Of a stretch of DNA of 60,506 nt, positions 32,014 through 40,664 are shown piece by piece. The position numbers and the translations under genes are program-made. The DNA lies in contig CAZWRY010000005.1 of assembly GCA_964636505.1 (NCBI GenBank), positions 1 through 60,506 on the forward strand, written 5' to 3'. Below the pieces are notes generated by a model. That model made no database searches. It was not told the origin of the DNA and was given only the letters and a program-made list of their open reading frames with translations. The stretch comes from CAZSCF01 sp964636505. Lineage in GTDB: Bacteria; Patescibacteriota; Minisyncoccia; Moranbacterales; UBA2206. Position 1 is the first letter of the stretch. Every line of letters starts with the position of its first letter.

Positions 32014-32547
32014 TTAGCAACAGCATTTTTGAACATAATCAGCCATTCTCGGCCTGTATTGTCTAAATTTTATGCCCCTCATTTTCAAAAGTTCCTTTGC
32101 CTCGTTTTCTTCTTCCTTTTGTTCTCCGCCTGTTTTTATTCTTTCATATTCTTCAAAATAAACAATTTCTTTTACCCCGGCATTATTAAGTGCTTTCGTA
32201 CAATCATAACAGGGGAAAAGCGAAGTGTAGACAGTAGCCCCCTGGAGTCTTTGCGTGTCTTGAGCATTGATAATGGCATTTATTTCCGCATGCGCCCCTC
32301 GACATCTTTTAAGTTTTTTAGTCGCCTGATCACCATCAACTTTAGCGCAACCTGCCTCCACACAATGCACATCTCCTTCAGTCGGCCCGTTATATCCCAT
32401 GGAAACGATTCTTTTGTGCTTGTCCACCATCACTACTCCGGCCGTGTGAAATTTGCAGGCAGTTCGCTGGGATACTAAAAGCGCCAAATTCATAAAGGTT
32501 TCATCCCAAGATAACCGAGAGTTTCTCGCTTTTTTTGCTTCGCTCAT
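32014..32547 (-). CDS. comEB: Deoxycytidylate (dCMP) deaminase
   Basis: A 177-aa zinc deaminase converting dCMP to dUMP. Seen: SWDETFMNLALLVSQRTAC, the zinc and catalytic motif CRGAHAEINAI, and SLFPCYDCTKALNNAGV with two zinc cysteines. It feeds thyA just downstream. A run of three cysteines ends the protein. Confidence 0.93.
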   Translation of the reverse strand: MSEAKKARNSRLSWDETFMNLALLVSQRTACKFHTAGVVMVDKHKRIVSMGYNGPTEGDVHCVEAGCAKVDGDQATKKLKRCRGAHAEINAIINAQDTQRLQGATVYTSLFPCYDCTKALNNAGVKEIVYFEEYERIKTGGEQKEEENEAKELLKMRGIKFRQYRPRMADYVQKCCC

Positions 32548-32558
32548 ATTTTTCTGTA

Positions 32559-33107
32559 TTATTTTTTAATATTTATTATTTTATCAATTTTTTTAAAAAA
32601 CTCTCTCTTGGTTCCGTTGTTTTCCAAAATGAACTTAGCCTTTTTTTTAATTTTCTTTATTTGCAGTTCAGTTTCAGCTAAATGGTCCTTTTGGAAAGCC
32701 CTGAAACCTTTTTGGTCATCGTCGGCTTTCTCTTTCCTCTTGATAATTCGTTCAAACCTCTTTTTCATATCGGCTTCCAAATAGATCAAACAAAAGCCTT
32801 TAATTTTTTTCAAATATTTGACATCTGTCATTCTTCTGACCCCATCAACAACTACCAATTTGCTGGGACTTTTTTTAACCCTTTCGTGAATCACCTTGGC
32901 TAAAATGTCTTCTCCAAAATTTTGACGCAAAACCGTAGATATTTTTTGGATATTTTTACGGTCCTTTTTTAACTGCAAAACATCCAAAACTTTCTTTAAG
33001 ATATGAGAAAAAGAAAAGGAGTCGCCTCCATATTTTTTCCTGACATATTTGGTAAAAGTACCCTTGCCGCTGCTAATCTCACCGGCTACACACAAAATTA
33101 ATCGCAT
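32559..33107 (-). CDS. P-loop (deoxy)nucleotide kinase-like protein, paralogue 1
   Basis: A 182-aa P-loop protein: VAGEISSGKGTFTKYV (Walker A), NFGEDILAKVIHERV, VVVDGVRRMTDVKYL (Walker B-like) and a basic lid region (RFERIIKRKEKADDDQKG). It shares the GEDIL...V-x-GVR layout with the gene at 33217, so the two are paralogues. In a deoxypyrimidine cluster a deoxynucleoside monophosphate kinase is likely. Dephospho-CoA kinase-type alternatives cannot be excluded. Confidence 0.65.
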   Translation of the reverse strand: MRLILCVAGEISSGKGTFTKYVRKKYGGDSFSFSHILKKVLDVLQLKKDRKNIQKISTVLRQNFGEDILAKVIHERVKKSPSKLVVVDGVRRMTDVKYLKKIKGFCLIYLEADMKKRFERIIKRKEKADDDQKGFRAFQKDHLAETELQIKKIKKKAKFILENNGTKREFFKKIDKIINIKK

Positions 33108-33170
33108 ATATTTTCATTAGCCTTGTTTTATAATTCTACTATTTTTTACTTCTACCGTCAAAAAGGCCGG

Positions 33171-33198
33171 AAACAAAAAATCCGCCGCCGGGCGGATT
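33171..33198 (-). terminator. Terminator after the 33217 gene
   Basis: AATCCGCC and GGCGGATT pair around GCCG; the minus strand continues with six T. It lies between the two paralogous kinase genes. Confidence 0.88.
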
Positions 33199-33216
33199 AT
33201 TCAGAGCGTCCACTTT

Positions 33217-33849
33217 TTACAAAAATAAGGGGATTTTTCCGATAACTAAGTGCTTTTCTTTAACTTCATTTACCTTTACATCGTTTGAACATTTCTTAAA
33301 TCCAAGTTCGGTCATATACTTGTCCACTTCTCCTAAAAGATATTCCAAATCTTTTTCATTATGGATTATTTTATCCGCTTTGGCTCCGATTTCCGGGATA
33401 TGAATTTCCGTTTCAACTCGGTCTAATTCTTTGAATTTTTCCAGTGAAATATTATCGTCACTTTTTTCAAATCTTGAAGTTACTCGTTGCCAACGTGTTT
33501 TTTCTGAAGCTGTAATGTAGAGAACCTGAGAATCAGGATACTTTTTTACAAAATCATAGTCAGATGGCATGCGCACTCCATTAATGATGATCAATTGACT
33601 CTTCTCATCGTTTAGTCTTTTGGCCATAGCCTTAGAAAGAATATCTTCACCAAAACGGTTTTTAAAAACCAAATACAGCCAAGCCTGATCCTCCTTTGAA
33701 AGTTTGTCAAAGTAAATGGAAAGAGTGTCTTTAATCGGATCGGCAAATCTCATTAACTTTGCTCCGTACTTTTTTTTAAGATACTTAGCTACAGTATCTT
33801 TCCCGGAACCGGTTTCGCCTAAAAGTCCAACAATGATTTTTGGGGACAT
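33217..33849 (-). CDS. P-loop (deoxy)nucleotide kinase-like protein, paralogue 2
   Basis: A 210-aa P-loop protein: VGLLGETGSGKDTVAKYL (Walker A), RFGEDILSKAMAKRL, LIIINGVRMPSDYDF, TSRFEKSDDNISLEKF lid-like region. The SGKD form of the P-loop resembles phage dNMP kinases. ATG 33849 is preferred over a TTG six codons upstream. It is separated from its paralogue by a terminator and follows rplA. Confidence 0.65.
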   Translation of the reverse strand: MSPKIIVGLLGETGSGKDTVAKYLKKKYGAKLMRFADPIKDTLSIYFDKLSKEDQAWLYLVFKNRFGEDILSKAMAKRLNDEKSQLIIINGVRMPSDYDFVKKYPDSQVLYITASEKTRWQRVTSRFEKSDDNISLEKFKELDRVETEIHIPEIGAKADKIIHNEKDLEYLLGEVDKYMTELGFKKCSNDVKVNEVKEKHLVIGKIPLFL

Positions 33850-33926
33850 TATTTTGTCTTGAGCCAAAAGGCTCTTAAAAAATTAAAAAATCAAAACACT
33901 TTCAAAAAATGTCTTTGAAAATAAAA

Positions 33927-34598
33927 CTAAAAGGTTATTCTCACGCCATGTCCCATGGTGGAACAAAGAGTAATGTTGGAAAAAAGTTTTCCCTTAAGCC
34001 CGGACGGTTTGCTTTTTTCCAAGTTTTCAATAAAAACTTTGATGTTTTCCACAAGCTTTTCGTTTTCAAAAGAAATTTTTCCGACTATTTGATGTACATT
34101 ACCCGAATCATCATTTTTAAAAGCGGCTTTGCCTTTCTTTAAGGCCTCAACCGTTTCTTTTATTTTTGTGGTTACTGTTTCAGTTTTAGGGTTTGGCATT
34201 AAACCTTTAGGCCCCAATATTTTGGCTACCTTGGCCAATTTAGGCATCATTTCAGGCGTAGCTACCAAAACATCAAAATCTATTTTCTTGGCAAAGTTAT
34301 CAATCAACTCTTCTCCGCCAATAATTTCCGCACCGGCTTTTTTAGCCTCATCTTGAGCATTGGTTGTTATTACGGCCACCCTTTTTGTTTTGCCGCTACC
34401 AAAGGGCAGGATGATAGTGCCTCTGATTATTTGATCGCCTTTTTTAGCATCAATATTAGTCTTGATATGAAGTTCCACAGATTCATCAAATTTGGCAGTT
34501 TTATTTTGCTTGATAATCTTAACCGCTTCTTCAATTGAATAAGTTTTATTTTTATCTATTTTTTCAGCCACTGCTTTATATTTTTTTCCATGTTTCAT
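33927..34598 (-). CDS. rplA: 50S ribosomal protein L1
   Basis: A 223-aa two-domain L1-stalk protein: HGKKYKAVAEKIDKNKTYSIEEA, the GPKGLMPNPKTETVT loop and KAAFKNDDSGNVHQIVGK. ATG 34598 fits the family. Its presence matters taxonomically, since some CPR groups lack L1. The gap to rplK (34599-34708) contains AACTTTATGAACC-type period-8 words. Confidence 0.97.
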   Translation of the reverse strand: MKHGKKYKAVAEKIDKNKTYSIEEAVKIIKQNKTAKFDESVELHIKTNIDAKKGDQIIRGTIILPFGSGKTKRVAVITTNAQDEAKKAGAEIIGGEELIDNFAKKIDFDVLVATPEMMPKLAKVAKILGPKGLMPNPKTETVTTKIKETVEALKKGKAAFKNDDSGNVHQIVGKISFENEKLVENIKVFIENLEKSKPSGLKGKLFSNITLCSTMGHGVRITF

Positions 34599-34708
34599 AA
34601 TATTTTTGTGGTTCAAGCGTTCTGTCTTCGCAAATAACGGAACTCCCACTCATTTAAAATTTAAATTTCCAAGCTTTATAACTTTATGAACCTTAAGAAC
34701 TTTAGTAA

Positions 34709-35131
34709 CTAATCTACTTTTATTCCCATGCTGCGGGCTGTTCCGGCGACTATTTTTTTTGCCGCTTCAACATCGTTGGCATTCAGATCGGGCATTTTTT
34801 TCTCGGCAATTTCTTTGAGTTTTTCTTGGGAAATTGTCCCAACCTTATCTTTTAAAGGGTTACCCGCGCCTTTTTCGACTCCGGCAGCTTTTCTCAGGAG
34901 ATCTGAAGCCGGAGGAGTCTTAAGGATAAAAGAAAAGCTCCTATCTTCAAAAACAGTTATTTCAGCCGGAATAATATCTCCGGTTTTATCTTTGGTAGCT
35001 TCGTTGAACTTTGTACAAAATTCTTGAATATTGAGCCCGTGTTGACCCAACGCCGGACCGACCGGAGGGGCCGGATTAGCTTTTCCAGCTTGGATTTGTA
35101 ATTTGATAATTGTCTTAATTTTCTTAGCCAT
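34709..35131 (-). CDS. rplK: 50S ribosomal protein L11
   Basis: A 140-aa protein of the GTPase-associated centre: IKLQIQAGKANPAPPVGPALGQHGLNI, FSFILKTPPAS, and the C-terminal rRNA-binding domain ending in KIVAGTARSMGIKVD. ATG 35131 (MAKKIKT) fits the family start. It follows nusG. Confidence 0.97.
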   Translation of the reverse strand: MAKKIKTIIKLQIQAGKANPAPPVGPALGQHGLNIQEFCTKFNEATKDKTGDIIPAEITVFEDRSFSFILKTPPASDLLRKAAGVEKGAGNPLKDKVGTISQEKLKEIAEKKMPDLNANDVEAAKKIVAGTARSMGIKVD

Positions 35132-35136
35132 TTTAT

Positions 35137-35215
35137 CATGGAACATAGAACATGGAGCAAAACTGTTTCGTCCTGTGTTATATGTTATATGTTATATGAT
35201 TTATATTTTATTAAT
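35137..35215. repeat. Hairpin spacer of ACATGGA / TTATATG words between nusG and rplK
   Basis: CATGGAACATAGAACATGG on the left and three copies of GTTATAT on the right, about 30 bases apart, form an imperfect fold-back. Words of 7-8 bases repeat within each arm. Similar spacers lie at 47488-47551, 52923-53030 and 55564-55635. Confidence 0.6.
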
Positions 35216-35746
35216 CTGCAAAAAGTCTAATTCTACCGGAGTCTCTCGGCCAAAAATGGAAACGAATACTTTAACCTTACCTTTCTCCTCATCTACATCA
35301 TAGACCTTTCCGTCAAAATCTTTAAATGGTCCATCGATAATTTTTACCGCTTCCCCCGGCTTCACATCAATCTTGTATTTCGGTTCAGCCACGCCCATTC
35401 TTTTCTTTAGAGCTTCAATTTCAGCCGGATCAACCGGAGTTGGAGTCGTACCCAAACCGATAAAACCAGTAACATTCGGCGTATTTCTGACCACATACCA
35501 AGAAGCATCCGTAACTATCATTTCCACCAAAACATATCCCGGATAAATTTTTTCCTCAACGACTGTTCTTTTTCCGGCTTTAATTTTTATCTTCTTTTCA
35601 ATTGGAACCATTACGTCAAAAATCAAATCTTGCATATCCATGGATTCAATTCTTTGCTTGAGATTTCTGGCAACATTATCTTCATATCCGCTGTAAGTAT
35701 GAATAACATACCAGGCTCTTCCGTGATGTTGTGTTTGTTTCGCCAT
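35201..35746 (-). CDS. nusG: Transcription termination/antitermination protein NusG
   Basis: A 181-aa factor joining RNA polymerase to Rho or the ribosome. Seen: RAWYVIHTYSGYEDNVARNLKQRIE (NGN domain), YPGYVLVEMIVTDASWYVVRNTPNVTGFIG, and the KOW domain GEAVKIIDGPFKDFDGKV. 4 bases after secE. Confidence 0.97.
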   Translation of the reverse strand: MAKQTQHHGRAWYVIHTYSGYEDNVARNLKQRIESMDMQDLIFDVMVPIEKKIKIKAGKRTVVEEKIYPGYVLVEMIVTDASWYVVRNTPNVTGFIGLGTTPTPVDPAEIEALKKRMGVAEPKYKIDVKPGEAVKIIDGPFKDFDGKVYDVDEEKGKVKVFVSIFGRETPVELDFLQINKI

Positions 35747-35750
35747 AAAT

Positions 35751-35939
35751 TTATTTTACAAAATATATCTTTAACAAATAATTGAAAAAATAGTCCAAAA
35801 CGCCTAAAAAAGCCGCCACAGCAAGACTGACTCCGATAACTGCCAAAGTATAAGCCATGACTTGTTTTTTGGTCGGCCAATTAACTTTTAAAAGCTCGGC
35901 TTTGGCTTCTCTTAAAAATTGAACTATTTTATTTCCCAT
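35751..35939 (-). CDS. secE: Preprotein translocase subunit SecE
   Basis: A 62-aa single-span form of SecE: amphipathic helix VQFLREAKAELLKVNWPTKKQV, then one membrane segment. It clamps SecY in the translocon. It heads secE-nusG-rplK-rplA. The upstream 140 bases hold no clear promoter. Confidence 0.95.
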   Translation of the reverse strand: MGNKIVQFLREAKAELLKVNWPTKKQVMAYTLAVIGVSLAVAAFLGVLDYFFNYLLKIYFVK

Positions 35940-36082
35940 TTACCCTGTTAAATAAGATTTGAATTTTTATCAAAAACAATCTTATTTTTTAAAATATAAC
36001 CCGCCTTTTTACCCTTTTTTGTTTCCAATAATCCAAGTCTTAATTTTGTAAAACAAAATTATTTAATAGGGTAAATTTTAGG

Positions 36083-36110
36083 CCTTTTTAAAAGCCCTTC
36101 GGGGCTTTTT
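36083..36110. terminator. Terminator after the tRNA-Ala/Ile pair
   Basis: AAAAGCCC and GGGCTTTTT pair around a TTCG tetraloop, with T runs either side. It lies between tRNA-Ile and secE on the minus strand. Confidence 0.85.
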
Positions 36111-36172
36111 ATTACACTCAAATATTACCTTGTTTTCAGTATTCTGTCAAATTGTCCTTTGGGCTAATTGTG

Positions 36173-36246
36173 TGGGCGTACCAAGATTCGAACTTGGGAC
36201 CTCGTCATTATCAGTGACGCGCTCTAACCAACTGAGCTATACGCCC
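36173..36246 (-). tRNA. tRNA-Ile (anticodon GAT)
   Basis: Minus strand: acceptor GGGCGTA/TACGCCC, D-arm AGCTCAGTTGGTTAGAGC, anticodon arm CGTCA-CTGATAA-TGACG, T-arm CCAAG-TTCGAAT-CTTGG. GAT at 34-36 reads Ile. CCA is not encoded. Confidence 0.97.
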
Positions 36247-36264
36247 ATATTTTTAACTCGACTG

Positions 36265-36337
36265 TGGACTCTAGGAGATTCGGACTCCTGACCTCCTCGG
36301 TGCAAGCGAGGCGCTCTACCAACTGAGCTAAGAGCCC
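36265..36337 (-). tRNA. tRNA-Ala (anticodon TGC)
   Basis: Minus strand: acceptor GGGCTCT/AGAGTCC including the G3:U70 pair that identifies tRNA-Ala, anticodon arm CCTCG-CTTGCAC-CGAGG and T-arm AGGAG-TCCGAAT-CTCCT. CCA is not encoded. Ala and Ile tRNAs, usually inside rRNA operons, are here a free pair with no rRNA nearby. Confidence 0.96.
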
Positions 36338-36363
36338 AAACTAACTTTTAAAAACTAAAATCA

Positions 36364-36392
36364 ATTCTAACAAGATGTTTTATTTTTGTCCA
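36364..36392 (-). promoter_or_regulatory. Promoter of tRNA-Ala/tRNA-Ile
   Basis: TGGACA (36387-36392) and TAGAAT (36364-36369) on the minus strand with a 17-base spacer, 27 bases before the tRNA-Ala 5' end. Confidence 0.75.
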
Positions 36393-36401
36393 TAGTTGCC
36401 C

Positions 36402-37802
36402 CTACTTCAAACTTTCAACTTCTTTTACAAATTTTTCTCCCCTGTCAAATTCATTAACAAAAATTCCAAAACTGGCCGCTCCGGGCGAAAGCAAAATAAC
36501 ATCACCCGGCTCTGCAACTGATCTGGCAACCTCCACAGCCTTGCCCATAGACTCCACGATCTGGAACCTCTTTCTTTCATCTTCAGACAGAAGTTTATTC
36601 ATTTCCGAAATAATTTTATCACTCGCCTCTCCTTTTAGGAAAATTACCCCCTTAACTCTTTCATATATTGTTTTGGCCAATTCCGTCATATCCAGATTTT
36701 TATCCGCTCCGCCGCAAATTAAAATAATCGGTTCCTCAAATGAATTAATGCCCAAAATAGCGCTTTCAGGAGTAGTCGCGGCCGTGTCATTATAGTACTG
36801 AACGCCCTCCAACTCACGAATAAATTCCAATCTTTGTGAAGGGGCTTTTTCAAAATTTAAAATAGCCTTTCTGATGTTTTCAGTTTTAACATCCAAGGCA
36901 TAAGCAGCTCCAATTCCGGCCATAATATTCCCCAGGTTGTGCTGCCCTTTTAATTTTATCTCGGAAATATCTAGAACTCTTTTTTCATCAATTCCGTTGT
37001 TTAGATAAATTTTATCTTCAATTATATAGACAGCTCGACCACGTTCAACTTTTTGCCGTGAAAATCCGATAAGTTGTGATTTTATTTCCGAAAGCATCTC
37101 TTGTAAAGCTTTGTCATCATAATTTATCACGCAAAAATCAGAACCTTTTTGATTAGAAAAAATAAACTTTTTATCTCCGATATAACCGGCTAGTGTCTTA
37201 TAATAATTGAGATGATCAGGATAGATATTGGTAAAAACAGCCACGTGCGGGCTAATTTTATACCGACCAAGAGCACTGAGCCGCCAGCTAGAAAGTTCAA
37301 AAACAACAAGACTGTCTTTTTTGAGTTCTTTTAATTTATCCAGAACGGAAATCTTATCAATCCCGACCTTAACCACGTGCCTTCCGTCTGTTTTTAGGAT
37401 TTCATATATTAAAGTGGAAGTGGTTGTCTTCCCTTTTGTCCCGGTGACGCCGATAATCATGTTTTTGCAAAGCTTGAAAAACAAGCTAGAATCTATTTCT
37501 ACCGGAATATTTTTTTCTAAAGCCAGTTTTATGTATTTATGATCCCAACGCGCAGCCGGATTTTTGACAACCATATCAACTTTAGCAAAGTCTTCCACTC
37601 GATGTTGCCCCAGGACATATTCAATACCTTTTAAATCGCTAAGTTTTCCTATTGAAGGCGCCAATTCTTCCTTGGATTTTATGTCCGTAACAACAAGCTT
37701 GGCGCCTGCCTCATGCAAAAAACGGACAACACCCAATCCTCCGCCCAAAAGACCCAGCCCCATTACGGTTATTTTTTTTCCTTTAAGATCTTCTATTTTC
37801 AT
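36402..37802 (-). CDS. murD: UDP-N-acetylmuramoyl-L-alanine--D-glutamate ligase
   Basis: A 466-aa Mur ligase adding D-Glu to UDP-MurNAc-L-Ala. Seen: N-terminal Rossmann-like domain (VMGLGLLGGGLGVVRFL), P-loop GVTGTKGKTTTSTL near residue 120, FELSSWRL, YNDTAATTPESA and LSPGAASFGIF near the C-terminus. Full-length, unlike the murF of this window, and far from the dcw cluster. Confidence 0.95.
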   Translation of the reverse strand: MKIEDLKGKKITVMGLGLLGGGLGVVRFLHEAGAKLVVTDIKSKEELAPSIGKLSDLKGIEYVLGQHRVEDFAKVDMVVKNPAARWDHKYIKLALEKNIPVEIDSSLFFKLCKNMIIGVTGTKGKTTTSTLIYEILKTDGRHVVKVGIDKISVLDKLKELKKDSLVVFELSSWRLSALGRYKISPHVAVFTNIYPDHLNYYKTLAGYIGDKKFIFSNQKGSDFCVINYDDKALQEMLSEIKSQLIGFSRQKVERGRAVYIIEDKIYLNNGIDEKRVLDISEIKLKGQHNLGNIMAGIGAAYALDVKTENIRKAILNFEKAPSQRLEFIRELEGVQYYNDTAATTPESAILGINSFEEPIILICGGADKNLDMTELAKTIYERVKGVIFLKGEASDKIISEMNKLLSEDERKRFQIVESMGKAVEVARSVAEPGDVILLSPGAASFGIFVNEFDRGEKFVKEVESLK

Positions 37803-37862
37803 CTTCTTTAACTTTTAAAATAAAAACACAAAAACATTTCAGCGTTTTTATTATAGGTTAAA

Positions 37863-39437
37863 TTATTTTTTCTTCAAAACTGACCCGTTTTTTAGACCCA
37901 AATAGACTTCATTTTCTAGGGTTATCTTTCCGTTAACCAAAACAAATTTTATTCCTTTGCTGTACTTGTAAGGATTTTCAACCGTGGCTAAATCTTGAAT
38001 CTGATCTCTATCAATAACGGTTATGTCGGCAAAATATTTTTCTTTTATTTTTCCTCTTTTTTCAATTCCAAATCTTTCTGCCGGAAAACTGGTCATTTTA
38101 CGAATAGCTTCTTCCCAATTGATAATTTGCCTTTTTAAAACATATTCGCTTAAAACTCTAGGGAAAGTTCCAAAGCTTCTTGGATGCACAAACTCTCCGG
38201 TTCTGCCATGTCCTGGATTATAACCGGCACTATTGGAAGAAATAATAGAAAAAGGATTAGCTATGGCCTTCTCGATATTTTCATCGCTTAAAACATCCAT
38301 AGAAACAACCACGTGACCGCCGGAAGCTACCAAAATATCCAAGATAACTTCCTCAACTCCCCTGCCTTGATCAGCCGCACTTTCAGCCACATCTCTTTTA
38401 GCTAAAGATTTAATAATTGGAGAAATAGAAATCTTTATTTTTGAAAAATCAACGCCAGATTTTTTCATATCGGCAATTATTTTAGGACGAATTGCGGGAT
38501 CTTTAATTCGGCCCAGCATCATATGTTTTCCACCTTCTGTTACCCAGTCGGGCAACAGAGTATGTAAAACTGTCCCCGTAGACGTGTAAGGATAAACATC
38601 AAAAGTTATAAACAATTCTTCACTGCGAGCTCTTTTAAGTCTTTCTAAGACTTCTTGCATAAGAGGCCAATTTTTTTTGCCCGTTACCTTAAGATGGGAG
38701 ATGTGTACTTTGGCTCCTGATTCTTTGGCGATATCAATAACCTCCTGAACTGACTCCACTATTCTTTCTCCTTCATTGCGTAAATGCAAAACAAAGACTC
38801 CGTCAAATTTTTTAACGATTTGAGCCATTTCAACCAATTCTTGGTAAGTTGCCAACCGGGTATGCACATAAACCAGCCCCGCCGAAAGACCAAAAGACCC
38901 TTCTTTCATTGAATTCACAAGAAGACTTTCCACAATTTCTCTTTCTTTAGAGCCCAGAGTATCCGTCTGATCTTGAATCAAGCCTCGGCGTAAAGTTCCA
39001 TAACCAACCAAAGTCCCAAAGTTTACTGATAAATTTTTATTTTTAACAAATTCCAGAAATTCGGATACTTTTTGCCAATTAAAGCTTAATTTATCAATAT
39101 TCACCCACTTTTGAATGGATTGGATTGATTTTTCATTAACTAGTGGCGCCAAAGATGACCCGCAATTACCACCAATAATGGTTGTGATTCCTTGATAAAT
39201 AAGGCTTTCCAAGCTGGGATCAAGAAACATCTGCCAATAAGTATCGCTATGATTATTGACATCTATGAAACCCGGGCAAACCAAGAGACCGGAAGCGTCA
39301 ATTTCAACTTTGCCTTTCTCATTTTGTAGTTCTCCGATTTTAGAAATTTCTTCATCATTAATACCAATGTCCGCCCGATACATCGGTTCTCCTGTTCCAT
39401 CAATAATAATCCCGTTTTTTATTAAAACATCAAACAT
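37863..39437 (-). CDS. N-acyl-D-amino-acid deacylase (D-aminoacylase) family amidohydrolase
   Basis: A 524-aa metal-dependent amidohydrolase. Seen: N-terminal IKNGIIIDGTGEPMYRADIGI, metal loop GFIDVNNHSD, GGNCGSSLAPL with the ligand Cys, VLHLRNEGE and HISHLKVTGKKNW with ligand His, and MDVLSDEN with the catalytic Asp. The usual D-x-H-x-H reads D-x-N-x-H, so one alpha-site His is lost; the beta-site ligands are kept. It may recycle D-amino acid derivatives from peptidoglycan; the position beside murD fits but does not prove this. Confidence 0.85.
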   Translation of the reverse strand: MFDVLIKNGIIIDGTGEPMYRADIGINDEEISKIGELQNEKGKVEIDASGLLVCPGFIDVNNHSDTYWQMFLDPSLESLIYQGITTIIGGNCGSSLAPLVNEKSIQSIQKWVNIDKLSFNWQKVSEFLEFVKNKNLSVNFGTLVGYGTLRRGLIQDQTDTLGSKEREIVESLLVNSMKEGSFGLSAGLVYVHTRLATYQELVEMAQIVKKFDGVFVLHLRNEGERIVESVQEVIDIAKESGAKVHISHLKVTGKKNWPLMQEVLERLKRARSEELFITFDVYPYTSTGTVLHTLLPDWVTEGGKHMMLGRIKDPAIRPKIIADMKKSGVDFSKIKISISPIIKSLAKRDVAESAADQGRGVEEVILDILVASGGHVVVSMDVLSDENIEKAIANPFSIISSNSAGYNPGHGRTGEFVHPRSFGTFPRVLSEYVLKRQIINWEEAIRKMTSFPAERFGIEKRGKIKEKYFADITVIDRDQIQDLATVENPYKYSKGIKFVLVNGKITLENEVYLGLKNGSVLKKK

Positions 39438-39529
39438 AAAAAATAAATTAGCTGCTTCTTTTTTCTTTTTTTGCAAAGAAATACCAAAAAGCAATCTTTT
39501 GTTTATATTTTATATAATTTTTAAGCACC

Positions 39530-39640
39530 AATTTACAATTTTCAATAAATTTTAAATTTTTTAATTTTCAATGGAATATTTATAATTTGTAAATTTAGTC
39601 ATTAAATTTTATTGATCATTGAAATTTGAAAATTGAAAAT
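39530..39640. repeat. AT-rich fold-back block upstream of the D-aminoacylase gene
   Basis: Between gap and the deacylase gene: CAATTTACAATTTTCAA and AATTTGTAAATTTAG/AAATTTGAAAATTGAAA words complement each other. It belongs to the same word family as 17556-17701. Confidence 0.5.
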
Positions 39641-40632
39641 TATTTTGATATGTATTCTGCCATTTCCACCAAACGATTGGAATAGCCCCACTCGTTGTCA
39701 TACCAGCCGACCACTTTGACTAAATTACCCTTCGCCATTGTTAATGATAAATCCACAATTGAAGAACGCGGATCACCTTTAAAATCCATGGACACCAGCG
39801 ATTCTTTTTCGGTTCCTAAAATTCCACTAAGTCCATTCTGGGAAGCTTCTTCAAACGCTTTATTAATTTCAAAAGCATCAACTTCCTTTTTAACATTACA
39901 AATAAAATCCACGATAGAAACTACCGGAGTCGGGACTCGCAGCGAAATTCCGTCCAGTTTCCCGTCTAAATGCTTTATAACTTTTCCAACTGTCTTGGCC
40001 GCACCGGTGGTCGTTGGGATAATATTAAGTCCGGCCGCTCTGGCTCTGCGCAAATCGCGATGAGGTAAGTCTAAAAGCCTTTGGTCATTAGTATATGAAT
40101 GAGTTGTTGTCATAAATCCATTATTCAAGCCAAAGTTATCATCCAAGATTTTAATTATAGGAGCCAAACAGTTGGTCGTACAAGATCCGTTGGAAATTAT
40201 CTTTTCTCCATTATATTCATTTTCATTGATACCTAAAATGAAAACCGGCGTGTCGTCTTTGGCAGGAGCACTCATAATAACTTTTTTAGCTCCGGCATTT
40301 AAATGTTTTTGGACACTGACCTTGTCCTCAAAAGCACCCGTGCATTCCAAAACAATATCTACTCCCAATTCTCCCCAAGGCAATTTTTCCGGATCTTTTT
40401 CACTAAAATATTTTATAATAGTTCCATCTACAATAATTTCCGATTTTTCTTCGTCCGCAAAAACTTCTTTTTCATATCGGCCATAGGATGAATCATATTT
40501 CAAAAGATGCGTGGAAGTTTTAATATCAGTCAGATCATTGACCGCTACTATTTCCACATCCTCTTTTTCAAAAGCAATTTTGAACGATGGGCGTCCAATT
40601 CGCCCAAAACCATTAATAGCAATTTTAAGCAT
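39640..40632 (-). CDS. gap: Glyceraldehyde-3-phosphate dehydrogenase
   Basis: A 330-aa glycolytic enzyme. Seen: KIAINGFGRIGRPSFK (NAD-binding), ISNGSCTTNCLAP with the catalytic Cys, THSYTNDQRLLDLPHRDLRRARAAG, and WYDNEWGYSNRLVEMAEYI. First gene read among gap, fba and tpiA on the minus strand (order of transcription is tpiA, fba, gap). Confidence 0.97.
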   Translation of the reverse strand: MLKIAINGFGRIGRPSFKIAFEKEDVEIVAVNDLTDIKTSTHLLKYDSSYGRYEKEVFADEEKSEIIVDGTIIKYFSEKDPEKLPWGELGVDIVLECTGAFEDKVSVQKHLNAGAKKVIMSAPAKDDTPVFILGINENEYNGEKIISNGSCTTNCLAPIIKILDDNFGLNNGFMTTTHSYTNDQRLLDLPHRDLRRARAAGLNIIPTTTGAAKTVGKVIKHLDGKLDGISLRVPTPVVSIVDFICNVKKEVDAFEINKAFEEASQNGLSGILGTEKESLVSMDFKGDPRSSIVDLSLTMAKGNLVKVVGWYDNEWGYSNRLVEMAEYISK

Positions 40633-40664
40633 ATATTTTTAAATTTAATAAAATAAACAATTCA

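Noticed and set aside
36173..36337. rRNA operon spacer suggested by tRNA-Ile and tRNA-Ala
   Set aside because: No 16S or 23S sequence flanks them; the pair has its own promoter and terminator.
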